From positions 3,353,001 to 3,417,000 of the forward strand of contig OZ020624.1 in NCBI GenBank assembly GCA_963971575.1: 64,000 nucleotides of DNA, given 5' to 3'. A program made the position numbers and the translations under genes. Origin of the DNA: Liopterus haemorrhoidalis (Eukaryota > Arthropoda > Insecta > Coleoptera > Dytiscidae). The notes below the pieces were generated by a model. That model worked only from the letters and a program-made list of their open reading frames with translations. It made no database searches and was not told the DNA's origin. Positions 10,881-21,308 of this stretch are shown here, in pieces. The first letter of the stretch is position 1. Every line of letters starts with the position of its first letter.

Positions 10881-10931
10881 GCGAGTATGTGCTTTACCAG
10901 TACTGGTCCGGATAAAAATGTTTGCTGGGAC

Positions 10932-11892
10932 GTGTCTGAGAGACGAAGGGTTGCATTAACATCCATTCGATTTCTCTGTTTGGTTTTTATTATTGACATG
11001 GTTGAAAAAATATTTTCGCATAAATAGGAAGTCGAAAAAATGGCCAAACATTTGTAACCGAAAATACTTTCGGTTATATTGAATGTTATAGTTGGTTAGC
11101 AAGTTTTTTTGTAACTCGCTTGGTGTCACAGAAGTATAACAGAACAAATTTAGGAGAAGAGAACCTTTTATCGATGTCTCATTTTTAATAACATTTGATA
11201 ACTGTATCGCTCCACTTGTTTAGAAGCACTGTTGTTGTCGACACAAACAGTTTTCTATCAGAAACTTTTGTTTACTATCGTGTGTCACTATTAAATATAT
11301 AAAGTATATTTAGACGAGTTAAAGATATTTACTCACGAGAGTTTATTTGCAGTTCCCGAAGTTGACGCTGCCGATGGCGGCGCTAGTGATGACTTGCTGA
11401 ACTGTTTTAAATGTTTCAATTATGTTACGTGTTAATTAGTTTACTGTTCTTGGCTAAATGCCTGCAGATGAGAGATATTTTCCATTAGCATATGCTTACG
11501 GAACATGTCTGGCCCAAACTTATGTTTTTGCAATTTATATTGGAAATTTGTACAGAGAGGGTTAATGCCATAGAAATGGAGCTGTTCAAGCCACTCACGT
11601 ACAATTTGTAGAGTTTAGTTTAAATTTTGCTGCGTGCACGGGCAGGAATATCGCTGTTTGATCCGGTCAGTATGTTTTGTCCAAAATTGTCGCTTAACCA
11701 CTGTGATTCTATCTTCCTTGTGGCGATATCTTCACAAGACACATGGATATTGTCGGTTCATGTGTTATTTAATATAATTTAAATTATTGTATTTATTATT
11801 AACAAGCTGGAGTAGTTTTGGTAACGTACATTTTTGCTGTAACGTAAATATTAAATGAGATATTTCCATTTCAAGTAAACAGAAAATAATCG
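10932..11892. other. No feature recognised
   Basis: 11340-11770 is less AT-rich than its neighbours but shows no open frame above background, no terminal repeats and no match to other blocks in the window. Confidence 0.35.
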
Positions 11893-12742
11893 TTTTTAGG
11901 CTTTTGTAGGTATGACCAAAAAACCCTTATACCGTCATTTTGTCGTCTGTCTGTCTGTTCGGTAAAAATTGTAGCCAAAGCTAGAGAGTTGAAATTTGGC
12001 ATGCTTATACAACTCGTTGACCCGTACATAGAAAAAATACCAAAACATCTAAAAACATAACCCCCTAAAAATATAAACAAATATGTGCTCACCGAAAAAA
12101 AAGTAATGTACATTGGTGTGAACCGGAATAGTACAACAGGAATTTTTGACCAGATTACGTTTTTGAAAAAAAAAACGCATTTTTTGTTTTTTTGCTAATA
12201 ATGTACACAAGTTATAGCTTTGTAACACGCTACACTGTAAGGTGTATGCTGGTCTAGTGGTTATGACGCTGGCTCTTCACCCAACTAACTCGATCCGAAA
12301 GGGATCAAACCCTGCAAGAAGAGACAATATTATTTTTTGATTTTTTTTTGAATTTTTATATTGTTTAAATTTTTCAAAATTCTAGTTATATTTTGGCAAA
12401 TGTTGCATTTAATTTTTAAAAGCGTAAATTTAATATCCAGTGGAAATTTTTTAAATTATAATTTAATTCTGTTTCAAAGTACACGAAATCAGAGGGGCAG
12501 AGCTTATAACAATCAATGGAAGCCATAGGCGCAATTTTTAAAATTCTTAATGAAACCTTGCTCTTTAAAAAAAAAAAAATACTACACATATTTAGAAACC
12601 TAAATAATGGTATTAGGCGTTCGACAGCGAACGCCTTTTCGAAATGAAAATAAACAAAAAAAATATTTTAATATAAAATTTGTTTTGGCATCCCAAATAA
12701 TCATCATTCACTTACTAAATACCTGCAAAACCCTGAAATGTG
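11893..12742 (+). mobile_element. HINE-1 copy B
   Basis: Same order of blocks as copy A: subterminal aggcttttgtaggtat, a short (GTCT)n tract of about 4 units, 'aactcgttgacccgtacata', 'gtgtgaaccggaatag', the tRNA-like block, 'gcgtaaatttaatatcc', and the inverted terminus tacctgcaaaaccct. Internal deletions shorten it. The terminal hairpin is broken: the sequence runs 'gaaatgtgaaaccctg' instead of forming the GTGTGAA...TTCACAC stem. Confidence 0.75.
12241..12325 (+). ncRNA. tRNA-like block in HINE-1 copy B
   Basis: A-box TGGTCTAGTGG at about 12250 and B-box-like GGGATCAAACCC at about 12301. The stretch CTGGCTCTTCACCCA looks like a Glu(TTC) anticodon arm with one extra base. Between the anticodon arm and B box lies a perfect 5-bp hairpin gatcc-gaaag-ggatc. 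No closed acceptor stem. The sequence is unlike the block at this place in copies A, C, D and E. Confidence 0.6.
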
Positions 12743-12779
12743 AAACCCTGTTAAAAAACAAATTCTGGATTGTTTTCAT

Positions 12780-13587
12780 CAAATAATTTTAATATTGATG
12801 GCTCCAAAAATTCATTAAGCATGGTAATATAACGAGCAGAATAATGCATCCCTCGCCCAAAAAGAGGACATACAGCCCCAGATCATGATACTACCACCAC
12901 CAAATTTGACCGTAGGAATGATGTCAGGATGAAAAGCTTTAACCGGCCTACGTCATACAGAGACGGCTCCAGGTTGTCCAAAAAGCTGATCCACAAAAGA
13001 AAAAAACAAACATTAATTTCGTACATTTATAGTAAATTAAATTTTATATTGCTAATGCAGTAATTGCTTAGATTTTTTTTTTAAATTACGTAAGTACATA
13101 AAACCATTACAATGATTACTTCTATATTGAACTCATCAGACCAAATGATTTCCCATTCATCAGGTGTTCAATTTAAATATATTTTGGCCCACTCAAGGAG
13201 AAGTTTTTTGTGGCGCTCGGACAACAGTGGTTTTCGGCGAGCCCTTCTTCCATGCAAATTAGATTCCACTAGACGTCTTCTAATTGTTCTAGAAGAAACT
13301 TTAACTTCTCTATGTTCCCACAGATCACCAGCTCTTTTGACGATATTGTGCCTTTACGAAGAGAACTTCTCTTTATAAAACGATCAACTCTGGACGTGGT
13401 TGCACGTTTTCTTCCGGTTTTTTGTCTGTTTTCATAAGTATCAGTCTCTTGGAACCTTTTGATAGTAATTTGCACGGATTTTATTAAACACTCCATTTTT
13501 TGAAATTTTCACCTGCGACTGTCCTTGTGAATGGAGCAATACAATTTGACTTCTTTCTGCCACAGTGAATTCGCGTTTTTTAGCCAT
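12780..13587 (-). pseudogene. Tc1-like transposase relic with an apparent intron
   Basis: From ATG at 13587 the N-terminus reads MAKKREFTVAERSQIVLLHS (helix-turn-helix). After frameshifts and stops come ESNLHGRRARRKPLLSERHK and the first catalytic Asp in IIWSDEFNIE. The next conserved block, LFGQPGAVSV then PTVKFGGGSIMIWGC, starts only after a 134-bp gap that has GT and AG ends (see the intron entry). The frame is lost near 12780, before the second and third catalytic residues. Inactive. Confidence 0.78.
12986..13119 (-). other. Apparent spliceosomal intron in the Tc1 relic
   Basis: On the minus strand the 134-bp gap begins GTAATC and ends TTTTTTTCTTTTGTGGATCAG, a polypyrimidine tract plus AG. 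Removing it joins ...DEFNIE to LFGQPG... in frame, exactly as in uninterrupted Tc1 proteins (D-E-x-K-F-x-L-F-G). Tc1 transposases usually have no intron here. An insertion with fortuitous ends is the alternative. Confidence 0.6.
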
Positions 13588-14279
13588 TATAAGATTTAAA
13601 ATATTCACTTGAACTCAATAAAACATGAAAAAGACAGTATTCACTTCAAACACGTGTGTAATAATGATCCAAGCCCCAATTTTTATGTAAACAAAATGTA
13701 ACAGATCTGAGTCTGCATTTGTTTGTATTTCAAGATTTATCATAACTCTGTTTATATTTTGGGTTATCTGATTAGACGTAAGTCTTTTAGAATAGTAGAG
13801 TTAGGAAATAATTTCATTGCGTTTTTTGGACAAGAAGCGTTTATTTAAACAACACAACGTTTCGCCAACAACATTGTTGGCTTCTTCAGGTGCTACAAAC
13901 AACAATAACAATAAAGTAACAATCTTATATAAATATAAAATTAATTACCTATGTTTGTTAAACGTCACTCTAACAACATGTACATCAATCATCCCAGGGA
14001 TGGTGAAATTGCATAAATAACATTGACAAAATATTTTGTACTTGAAAAATACAGAAAGATTGAAAACAGGAAATATTTTAATTTTATAATTTGAAAAAAC
14101 CCCAAATGGAAGTGACTGTTAGTTATATTTTAGACAAAAAGACTAGTAATAAAATATAACAATATTAAAGATTAACAATATTCAAAAACTTCAAGTATTA
14201 TACTTAACCGACTACCGCATCAATATGACCAGCAGTCACACTGTCCTCCCTGACAACCTGGTACGCACAACTCGCAGGA
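13588..14279. other. Mostly AT-rich; hammerhead-like core at 13859-13889
   Basis: Nothing coding is recognised. On the minus strand 13889-13859 reads CTGAAGA, an 8-bp stem (gccaacaa/ttgttggc), then GAAAC: the hammerhead ribozyme core with stem II. Stem III can be drawn as 3 pairs with a wobble, but stem I gives only 2-3 pairs, so this is a candidate only. Confidence 0.35.
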
Positions 14280-14760
14280 TTGACAGTGTCACACCCTGTA
14301 CAACGTGATGCAATAATCAATCAGGAAATAAAACTTCCACATCCAAGTAAAACAGTGATAGAACCCAAAAACAGGCAATGGAATCCGGAAAAATCACACA
14401 GTTCAAAGTACCAATCCCCCAAAAACAATGGTACGCACAAGGATAATGAGAGAATGGTACCTCAAACGGTATATCAAGACCTAAATTCAAAACCCCTGAG
14501 AGCTAAACTCCTGTTAAAATACATAAATTGTACAAACAACGATAAAATTCTTCAATATATCAAATGATATACAGTTGGGGGTACTCATTTCGCAAGGTCC
14601 TTGTGTGTACCATTGATTTTTGGGGAATTAGTACGTTGGACTGTATGATGATTTATTTCTCAATGTCCTTTTAGGTTTTCTCATTTATTTTAATGTTTTT
14701 TTCCGGTGTTTGTACCGATGAATTTTATCGTTGTTTGTACAATTCGAGAAAATTCTGGGA
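14280..14760. repeat. Cluster of interleaved inverted repeats
   Basis: 14527-14550 and 14720-14743 are perfect 24-bp inverted copies. Separately, 14409-14450 and 14590-14635 are imperfect inverted copies sharing 'aatggtacgcacaagga'-type sequence. The two pairs alternate (a, b, a', b'), so this is not a simple palindrome. An open frame of 95 codons at 14280-14567 has no known motif and I do not call it a gene. No element family recognised. Confidence 0.6.
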
Positions 14761-15587
14761 AAATTCGAAATTTTTAAGGGAGGCCTATATGCAATAGTGG
14801 AAAAAAATGGCCGAAGAATGATGATCATGATGTTATCCCTAATTAGTCCTAATCAATCCTAAGTTATAGTTCTTTGGGACGAATCAATTCCAAATTCTAT
14901 TTCTAAGATTTCCGATTTTGTATTCCTGTTGTTATTTTCCAAGATTCTTCAATAGGTGGCAGAAGTTAGCAGTTATTATTGATAGTGCAAGTTGGCTGTC
15001 CAGTGCAGCTGGACTAGAGCATGTTTAACGGCTGTGACGCCGTTAATAACATAGTAGATATAGTTGTTCCTTAGCGTATCGCGTGGTGTTTATCGTTTTT
15101 GTTTCAACCCGAGTTTCAACATGCAACTCCACTACTTTATTTCAATACAGAAAAAAAAACACTACTTCAAAAACTGAATTTAAATTGTTTCCCAATGCTT
15201 TAAATAGATTAATGGGGACATAAATAAAGTTTTAAAGTTATGTTAAATGTTTTAACATAAAAAAGAAACAAGGTCATAGACAGACATTCAACTAAAGCCA
15301 CGTGTATAACTAACGAACGATATAAATGAAGTAGTTCGTTAGTTGTCGAGGAATCAATGAGGTACCAGAAGGTACGACGTATCATATTCGCACAACACGG
15401 CGCCTATACGAATGCTGTCACTTATTGGTTCTTTTAAAGAAATTGTTTTTGATCTTCTGCTTGTGGTAAGTTTGCACAATTGAGATGGTAACTAGACGAT
15501 AAATTTTAGGTTCTAGTGACAAGGAAAGAATTAATCTATATTATATAACGGACAACGCAAATGCCGAAGTACTTAATGCAAAATGTA
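14761..15587. other. No gene recognised; small hairpins
   Basis: Contains an 11-bp perfect inverted repeat (aactaacgaac at 15308-15318, gttcgttagtt at 15334-15344) and two 5-6 bp hairpins near 15000-15050. Nothing else is recognised. Confidence 0.35.
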
Positions 15588-16881
15588 CTCCAATGGTGCA
15601 CAGCAAACAACTTGTGGTTCAACATCGCCAAGTGCAGATCAACTTCTCTAGAAAACGAGAACCATCGAACGTTGTGTATTCACTAGACAATACACCTTCA
15701 GAGCAAATCAAAGATAAAAGGGATTTGGGCGTCTTATTTAGTAGCGACCTAAATTTTACAGCCCACATCAACAATTATTAGCAACTCGTTACGCATGTTG
15801 GGTTTCATACAGAGACAGTCTGTCAGCTTCAGAAGTTTATATACTATCAAAGTCCTATTCAATTCTTTAGTAAGGTGTCAGTTAAAATACGTCACATCTA
15901 TATGGTCTCCAACCCAACAGAGTTTGATTCACAGACAGGAAAACGTGCAAACCAAATTTTGCAATTATGCTCTTTATAGACCGGGAGCTCATGACATTTT
16001 TGGTCTCCGATTTCATACAGCATGCCTTTTGGAGGAGAAAATATTTACCCTGTGACAACAAAAAAGGGATGGTACTAAACCCCTGCACGCTTTCCGGTCA
16101 TACGGAAAATTGCATTTCCACTTGCACAAAATTTTTGTGTTTTTCTCTGATTTAATATTCCTTGCCCTTTTGTCAAAAAAAAGTTATAACAAATTTAAAG
16201 TCTTTTAATTATAGGCATGCTGTATGAAAACGCGGAAAATCATATTTTTTTATTACAAGATCACATGACCGTTTGAGCCCTTTGGGACCCTCCGAATCGC
16301 ATGCATATATTAAAAGACTATAAATTTGTTATAACTTTCTTTTGACAAAAGGGCAAGCAATATTAAATCAGAGAAAAGCACAAAAATTTTGTGTTTAAGT
16401 GGAAATGCAATTTTCCCTATGACCGGAAAGCGTGCAGGGGTTTAGTACCATCCCTTTTTTGTTGTCACAGGGTAAATATTCTCTCCACCAAAAGGCATAC
16501 TGTATGAAATCGGAGACCAAAAACTGTCATGAGATCCCGGTCTATTACAAATCGGGTATTCATTATAGTGCTGTACCGAGACGTAAACGCCTATCCGCAC
16601 ATAAATTGAAACCTCTACAAGATAGACGTCAAATTTTCGATATATGTCTACTCCACAAGATAGTGAACGGTACCATTGGCGTTCCTGACATCCTCGTTAG
16701 AGTTGCACCATACCCAACAAGAAACGTGGATTTATTCCACCTGCCCAGGCGCCGAACATCTTACGAACTCAACTCCAGCCTGGACAGAATATGCAAGCTC
16801 TACAACGAACCTGCCCAAGATTTGGATACTATGTGCTCTTCTTACATTGCATTTAAAAATAATCTAAACCGTTTACTCTAG
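15588..16881 (+). pseudogene. Jockey-type LINE ORF2 C-terminal part, split by a foldback element
   Basis: The frame reads WCTANNLWFNIAKC, shifts, then continues FSRKREPSN...DLGVLFSSDLNFTAHINN, shifts again to LGFIQRQSVSFRSLY...KVLFNSLVRCQLKY, the region after the polymerase domain in Jockey/CR1-type LINEs. At 15979 a 564-bp element interrupts it; the frame resumes at 16545 with YKSGIHYSAVPRRKRLSAHK and runs to a TAG at 16879-16881. Removing the insert plus one TA restores the reading frame. The polymerase domain itself (YADD motif) is missing upstream. Confidence 0.82.
15979..16542. mobile_element. 564-bp foldback MITE with ~240-bp arms
   Basis: 15979 to about 16220 and about 16300 to 16542 are inverted copies starting GACCGGGAGCTCATGACA and GACCGGGATCTCATGACA. 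TA flanks both ends (15977-15978 and 16543-16544). The loop is about 80 bp. It carries no coding region. TA duplication suggests mobilisation by a Tc1/mariner-type transposase. It sits inside the LINE at 15588-16881. Confidence 0.85.
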
Positions 16882-16895
16882 TCCTGTTTATTAAG

Positions 16896-16926
<31 letters not shown>
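16896..16926. repeat. (TA)n microsatellite
   Basis: A run of TA units follows the LINE stop codon by about 15 bp; a shorter one is at 16987-17000. It may be the LINE's tail or an unrelated simple repeat. Confidence 0.9.
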
Positions 16927-17283
16927 AGTGGTATTGGTTTAGGTCTTAAATCATCCTCCGCTAGGTACTGCACTTCAGGCTTAATTATATATATATTATA
17001 ATTTGTCTGTTGTTTTTTAAAATTGTGAAATTTAGGTAACTTTACCGTCAATTAACGGCTTAATTCCTAATAACTCAATTATTATTGTAACTTTACCCTA
17101 TATACACTTATAATTATAAAGTAAATAAAGAAATGAAGGAAATAAAGATCCGAAACGGACGGTAACAAGATTTAGATGGGGAAACAGAAGAGAGATAAAA
17201 TTTTAGTAGAGAACAAACCGATGCAATTTTCACTGATTGCTCTAAATGCTTCGTTAAATAGATCATTTTATACTTATATATAA
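16927..17283. other. No feature recognised
   Basis: AT-rich sequence between two LINE fragments with no open frame or repeat structure that I can identify. Confidence 0.35.
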
Positions 17284-18400
17284 GCTCGATAAACTCGGAA
17301 TTCGGGGTAACCTACTCAATTGGTTCATTGCATACTTAATATAGGTACCAATCGATTGCTTTGGGAGGTTTCTGCTTAGACTGGGTTCAAATAGCTTCCG
17401 GTGTGCCTCAAGGCTCACACCTATCAATTTTACTGTTTACTATTTTTATTAATGATATCTCACAGTGCTTTAAGTTCGCTAAAATCTTGCTTTATGCTGA
17501 CGAATTAAAAAAAAAATCCCAAATTTTAGCTTAAATAGATGTCTATTATTACAATTAGATTTTAAACGTTTTTATGAATACTGTGCGCGTAGTAAATTAT
17601 TTTTAAATATTAAAAAATGTTATATAAAGTTCTCTAGAAACAGAAATTGAATAAACTACAATTTTATACTCGGTAATTTAACAATACAAACTGTTATCCA
17701 TGTAAGAGATCTGGGTATAACCCTAGGTAATAAATTATTGTTTGACGTCCACATTAATAATATAGTAAAAAAATCTTTAAAAATGCTGGGCTTTGTAATC
17801 CGCACAAATTTCAACTTCAATGATCCGCTAACCACACTGACGTTATTTGAAACGCTAGTGCGCAGTCAAATGGGGTTTGGCAGTGTATACTTTACGTATA
17901 TCAACAGATTGGATAGAGTATAAAACATAAATTGTTAAATTCATGAACTATAAATTTCCCAATTTCAGGTTAAATCTACCATCAAAAGAAAACCGGTGGA
18001 TCTTAAATGACTTAGGCCCGGTCTTTCCACCTTCAGATAAAGTTCCAGGTAACTATCTGACAGATAAGGTTATTTGTAACTTCATCTGCTGAATAAATGT
18101 CAATACCAATCAGTGAATTCAATACGCCAGTCTCATTATCCGTTAGATAACTATCTGATAGATACATTTGTATAGAAAGAAGGGATGACATTTACTCAGC
18201 AGATGAAGTTAAAAATAACCTTATCTGTCAGATAGTTACCTGGAACTTTATCTGAAGGTGGAAAAACCGTGCCTTAACAATGTTTATAAAATATTTAAAA
18301 ATTTAATGGATAGTTTTTTATCTCTGGATTTCTTTTCCCTCCGAATACCTTCATATCATATAAGAAATAATGATTTCCTATAGAAGCTCATCTGGGATAA
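17284..18400 (+). pseudogene. Jockey-type LINE reverse transcriptase, decayed
   Basis: Recognisable order: LDKLGIRGNLLNWFIAYL, then after a stop ASGVPQGSHLSILLFTIFIND (polymerase motif B region), LLYADELK (catalytic YADD changed to YADE), then RDLGITLGNKLLFDVHINN and LKMLGFVIRT. A Harbinger MITE (18015-18273) interrupts it. After the MITE the sequence resumes as LNNVYKIFKNLMDSFLSLDF, matching the C-terminal part seen at 50644-51480. Many stops and frameshifts; inactive. Confidence 0.78.
18015..18273. mobile_element. Harbinger-type MITE, copy 1
   Basis: The element is 259 bp with ends GGCCCGGTCTTTCCACCTTC and its inverse; inverted repeats run about 88 bp. The 3-bp target duplication is TTA (18012-18014 and 18274-18276), fitting PIF/Harbinger (TWA). 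It interrupts a LINE. A near-identical copy is at 19884-20138. Confidence 0.88.
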
Positions 18401-19883
18401 AAGTTTATAAATGTTTATAAAAATAATTTATTAAAGTTTAAAAAGTGTTAACAAAGTCAAATCTACTAATATGTTCATCTTGCTCTTTTAATTTCATGTC
18501 TTTTTCAATGTTCTTTTCAGCCTTAATTTTGCCCAAGTTAAGGAATGTTACATATTTACATGCTTCAACGTTGCTTATAACAACTGTGGTATTGTCAATA
18601 GCAAAGAACCCTGGTTATTTATGATAATGTGCTATATTTATATTTTTTATACCTTTTAAGGGCTCATGAGGAAGAACAGTCTTTGTATTCTTACAATGAC
18701 TGATCATGGGCCTTTATCCAATGCACAAACTGCTATTATTTCTATTATTTGTAAAAAATCAAATTATTTTATTGTACCTTGGATATAAATAAACAAATTA
18801 AAATTAAAATTAAAATATTAAATTCTCCAAAATACAAAATACGTCTCTAATGCCTGTAGTACACGATGCGATTTCTCGTTTTGAATCTCGTACGATTTAT
18901 AGTACACAAATTATTGTATCGTGTACTACAGGATTTTCGTACGAGATCTTGTATGACATTGAAAACCAACCAATATTTATTGTCTGGACCTAAAATATTG
19001 GACAGAATGAACCAATAATGCGCAGTATAAGATGCGCATATTCATGTGACTAACACTGTTCATCTGTTAAACATATTTAGAGGTTATTTAGTAATCAACT
19101 TTAACAATATTTTTTCTTATTTTGTTTAAAATAAATTGGATTTTGCTGTTCACATTCTTAGGATATTTATATATAATTTTTGATTTATCCAACATCTTAC
19201 TATCCAACATACTTATCTAAGGTGACCATTAAACATTCCATTCCGGGAAAAAAGTACCGGGGGAATTATTTATCATTATTATTATTATTATTTTTTTTGA
19301 TTATGTTTGTAGATTTTTTTTTTAAATTTCTTGTCAACAAACTACTTTTCTACACTTCTCATTTATTTCTTTAAGTTGGGTGTTACACATAAAACAAATT
19401 CAACGAAATCATTATTAATATAATATGTTTTTATTTTCTTTAAACTATATCTGTCCATTCTAGGTTAAGTACAATTATTTGAATTCTGTCAACTTACAAA
19501 AAATAGACGTGGTGCGCATCAATTGGTACAGATTCAAAACGATAAATATTGGATGGTATGCTACAATAATTTTACATCCGATAATTCTGAACAAAATTCT
19601 CAAACAATTTTTATCACTCTAAGTCTAATTTTTCTGATAATTTCAATATGAATATTACAGCATTTAAAAAATCTGTTCTTTGTTGCCTTTAACCTTTCAT
19701 CTACCAATTCCTTAGCTATATAGTTTCACATATTATAATTATGCATAACTGAATCATGTATAAAATTATATAATCTTGTGTTAGTTAAATTTAATGTGTT
19801 ATTGTTAAGTGTCATCCTATTATTGATTGGGACCTCGTGTTCTGTTGATGTGACCAAATAAATATAATTAAATAAATAATTAA
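18401..19883. other. LINE 3' debris; inverted repeat at 18853-18932; no gene
   Basis: 18730-18835 ends in 'taaacaaattaaaattaaaatt' and 19440-19883 ends in 'aaataaatataattaaataa'. Both look like 3' ends of truncated LINEs with short A/T-rich tail repeats. 18853-18867 and 18918-18932 are a perfect 15-bp inverted pair (cctgtagtacacgat), with an inner pair atctcgtacga/tcgtacgagat. No frame of note. Confidence 0.4.
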
Positions 19884-20138
19884 GGCCCGGTCTTTCCACC
19901 TTCAGATAAAGTTCCAGGTAACTATCTGACAGATAAGGTTATTTGTAACTTCATCTGCTGAATAAATGTCAATACCAGTCAGTGAATCCAATACGTCAGT
20001 CTCATTATCCGTTAGATAACTATCTGATACATTTGTATAGAAAGAAGCGATGACATTTACTCAGCAGATGAAGTTAAAAATAACCTCATCTGTCAGATAG
20101 TTACCTGGAACTTTATCTGAAGGTAAAAAAACCGGGCC
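19884..20138. mobile_element. Harbinger-type MITE, copy 2
   Basis: Same termini and interior as 18015-18273 (GGCCCGGTCTTTCCACC, 'cagataaagttccaggtaac'), 255 bp, flanked by TAA on both sides (19881-19883 and 20139-20141). It sits at the A/T-rich tail of a LINE remnant. Confidence 0.88.
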
Positions 20139-20141
20139 TAA

Positions 20142-20574
20142 ATAAAATATATAAATATCCTAACTTATTAGGCTAACTTTTCTTCTTTAAGTAAACATAT
20201 CTATTATTTTTCCATTAGAATTTTACATTTATAGTTATTAATACAAATATATGTAGCAGATTATTATTATCATCTAATATTGTGTAGTTTCTGGTAATTA
20301 TATATCAGTAAGTGAAGATGGAGAGATGTGGTGCATGAGCGGATGAAGAGGTTTCCGCATCATAAACTCTGTGCTGCATCTCAGGTTATCGGTAATTAGC
20401 TGATCTATGCGTGGAGATGTTAACAAGGATAGGGTAACGCTGGATTACACGCTTGTTTAATCTGGTTTACCGACGAACACTATTACATTACTTAGCAAAT
20501 TTCAATGCAAAAATTTACAAATATCTTACTAGATATTATACGAGTACTATCGTAAATCTTATAGTTATTATCTA
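20142..20574. other. No feature recognised
   Basis: 20330-20480 is more GC-rich than its surroundings but has no coding signature, hairpin or match elsewhere in the window. Confidence 0.35.
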
Positions 20575-21124
20575 ACGGGTGTTTTTTTAGAGGTATAGAA
20601 CTTTAAATTGCAATAAAACAACGATGGATTATTCGATTGACATGAATTTTTTTTTATTCGAAAGATAATCTTGTGGCATTACATTAAATCATACCAACAA
20701 GACGGCGCAACATGTCACACAGCTCGTGCCACAATCGATTTATTGAAAGACACGTTTGGTGACCGCCTAATTTCACGTTTTGGACCTGTGAATTGGCCTC
20801 CAAGATCTTGTGATTTAACACCGCTGGACTACTTTCTGTGGGGCTATGTAAAGTCATTGGTCTATGCGGATAAGCCACAAACGCTTGACCATTTGGAAGA
20901 CAACATTCGCCGTGTTATTGCCGATATACGGCCACAAATGTTGGAAAAATTCATCGAAAATTGGACGTCCAGATTGGACTACATCCGAGCCAGCCGTGGC
21001 GGTCATATGCCAGAAATCATATTTAAAATGTAATGCCACAAGATTATCTTTCGAATAAAAAAAAAATTCATGTCAATCGAATAATCCATCGTTGTTTTAT
21101 TGCAATTTAAAGTTCTACACCCAT
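20575..21124. mobile_element. Mini-mariner, copy 1 (carries the transposase C-terminal half)
   Basis: Ends ACGGGTGTTTTTTTAGAGG and (shortened) ACACCCAT, with TA on both sides (20573-20574, 21125-21126). Long inverted repeats of about 90-110 bp ('gaactttaaattgcaataaa' and so on) enclose about 345 bp of transposase coding sequence. A near-identical element in the opposite orientation is at 27233-27797. Both share the same internal breakpoints, so this is a stable non-autonomous subfamily moved by a transposase made elsewhere. Confidence 0.88.
20671..21033 (+). CDS. Mariner transposase C-terminal part, 41-residue D2-D3 type
   Basis: An open frame of about 120 codons without an ATG near its start. 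It holds D2 in SYQQDGATCHTARAT and D3 in WPPRSCDLTPLDYFLWGY, with 41 residues between them as in rosa-type (DD41D) mariners, and a tail to MPEIIFKM-stop. It lacks the DNA-binding and D1 regions, so it cannot catalyse transposition. It differs from the copy at 27338-27700 by one visible residue (LEKFIENW here, LEKVIENW there). Confidence 0.82.
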   Translation: MWHYIKSYQQDGATCHTARATIDLLKDTFGDRLISRFGPVNWPPRSCDLTPLDYFLWGYVKSLVYADKPQTLDHLEDNIRRVIADIRPQMLEKFIENWTSRLDYIRASRGGHMPEIIFKM

Positions 21125-21126
21125 TA

Positions 21127-21308
21127 GTAATGTAGCTGTCCTAATGATTTGTTCAAAAAAAAAAAAAAATGTTTTCTTTCTTAGTTTTTGTGTCAACTTA
21201 AAAAGAGTAGCCCTCGTACATGATCAAGATCCATCCGACATCCATGACGACATCTCCATTGCTTGAGATGTCGTCGTTACAAATACGTTAGTAAATGTAT
21301 CAGATGTA
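21127..21308. other. No feature recognised
   Basis: Short AT-rich spacer with an A-run, between two mariner-type elements. Confidence 0.4.

Larger units (their letters stand above)
9213..10929. mobile_element. 1.7-kb element with CCCAGCAAACATT ends (family R4, long form)
   Basis: The ends are CCCAGCAAACATT (9213) and its near-exact inverse ATGTTTGCTGGG (10929); the 2-bp flanks are AC on both sides (9211-9212, 10930-10931). The first ~170 bp and last ~340 bp match the 372-bp element at 44795-45166, which also has matching 2-bp flanks (TT). The right side carries tandem copies of 'actggcccagtgcgaaatgcc'-like units (10660-10870). A 2-bp non-TA duplication with subterminal repeats suggests CACTA/EnSpm, but no transposase is visible to confirm this. 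Short open frames across the tandem units are repeat translations. Confidence 0.75.

Noticed and set aside
10601..11047. Protein genes with NASTGP/ALAQCKMP-like repeats
   Set aside because: They overlap in several frames on both strands of the R4 tandem units; the reading frame is a consequence of the DNA repeat.
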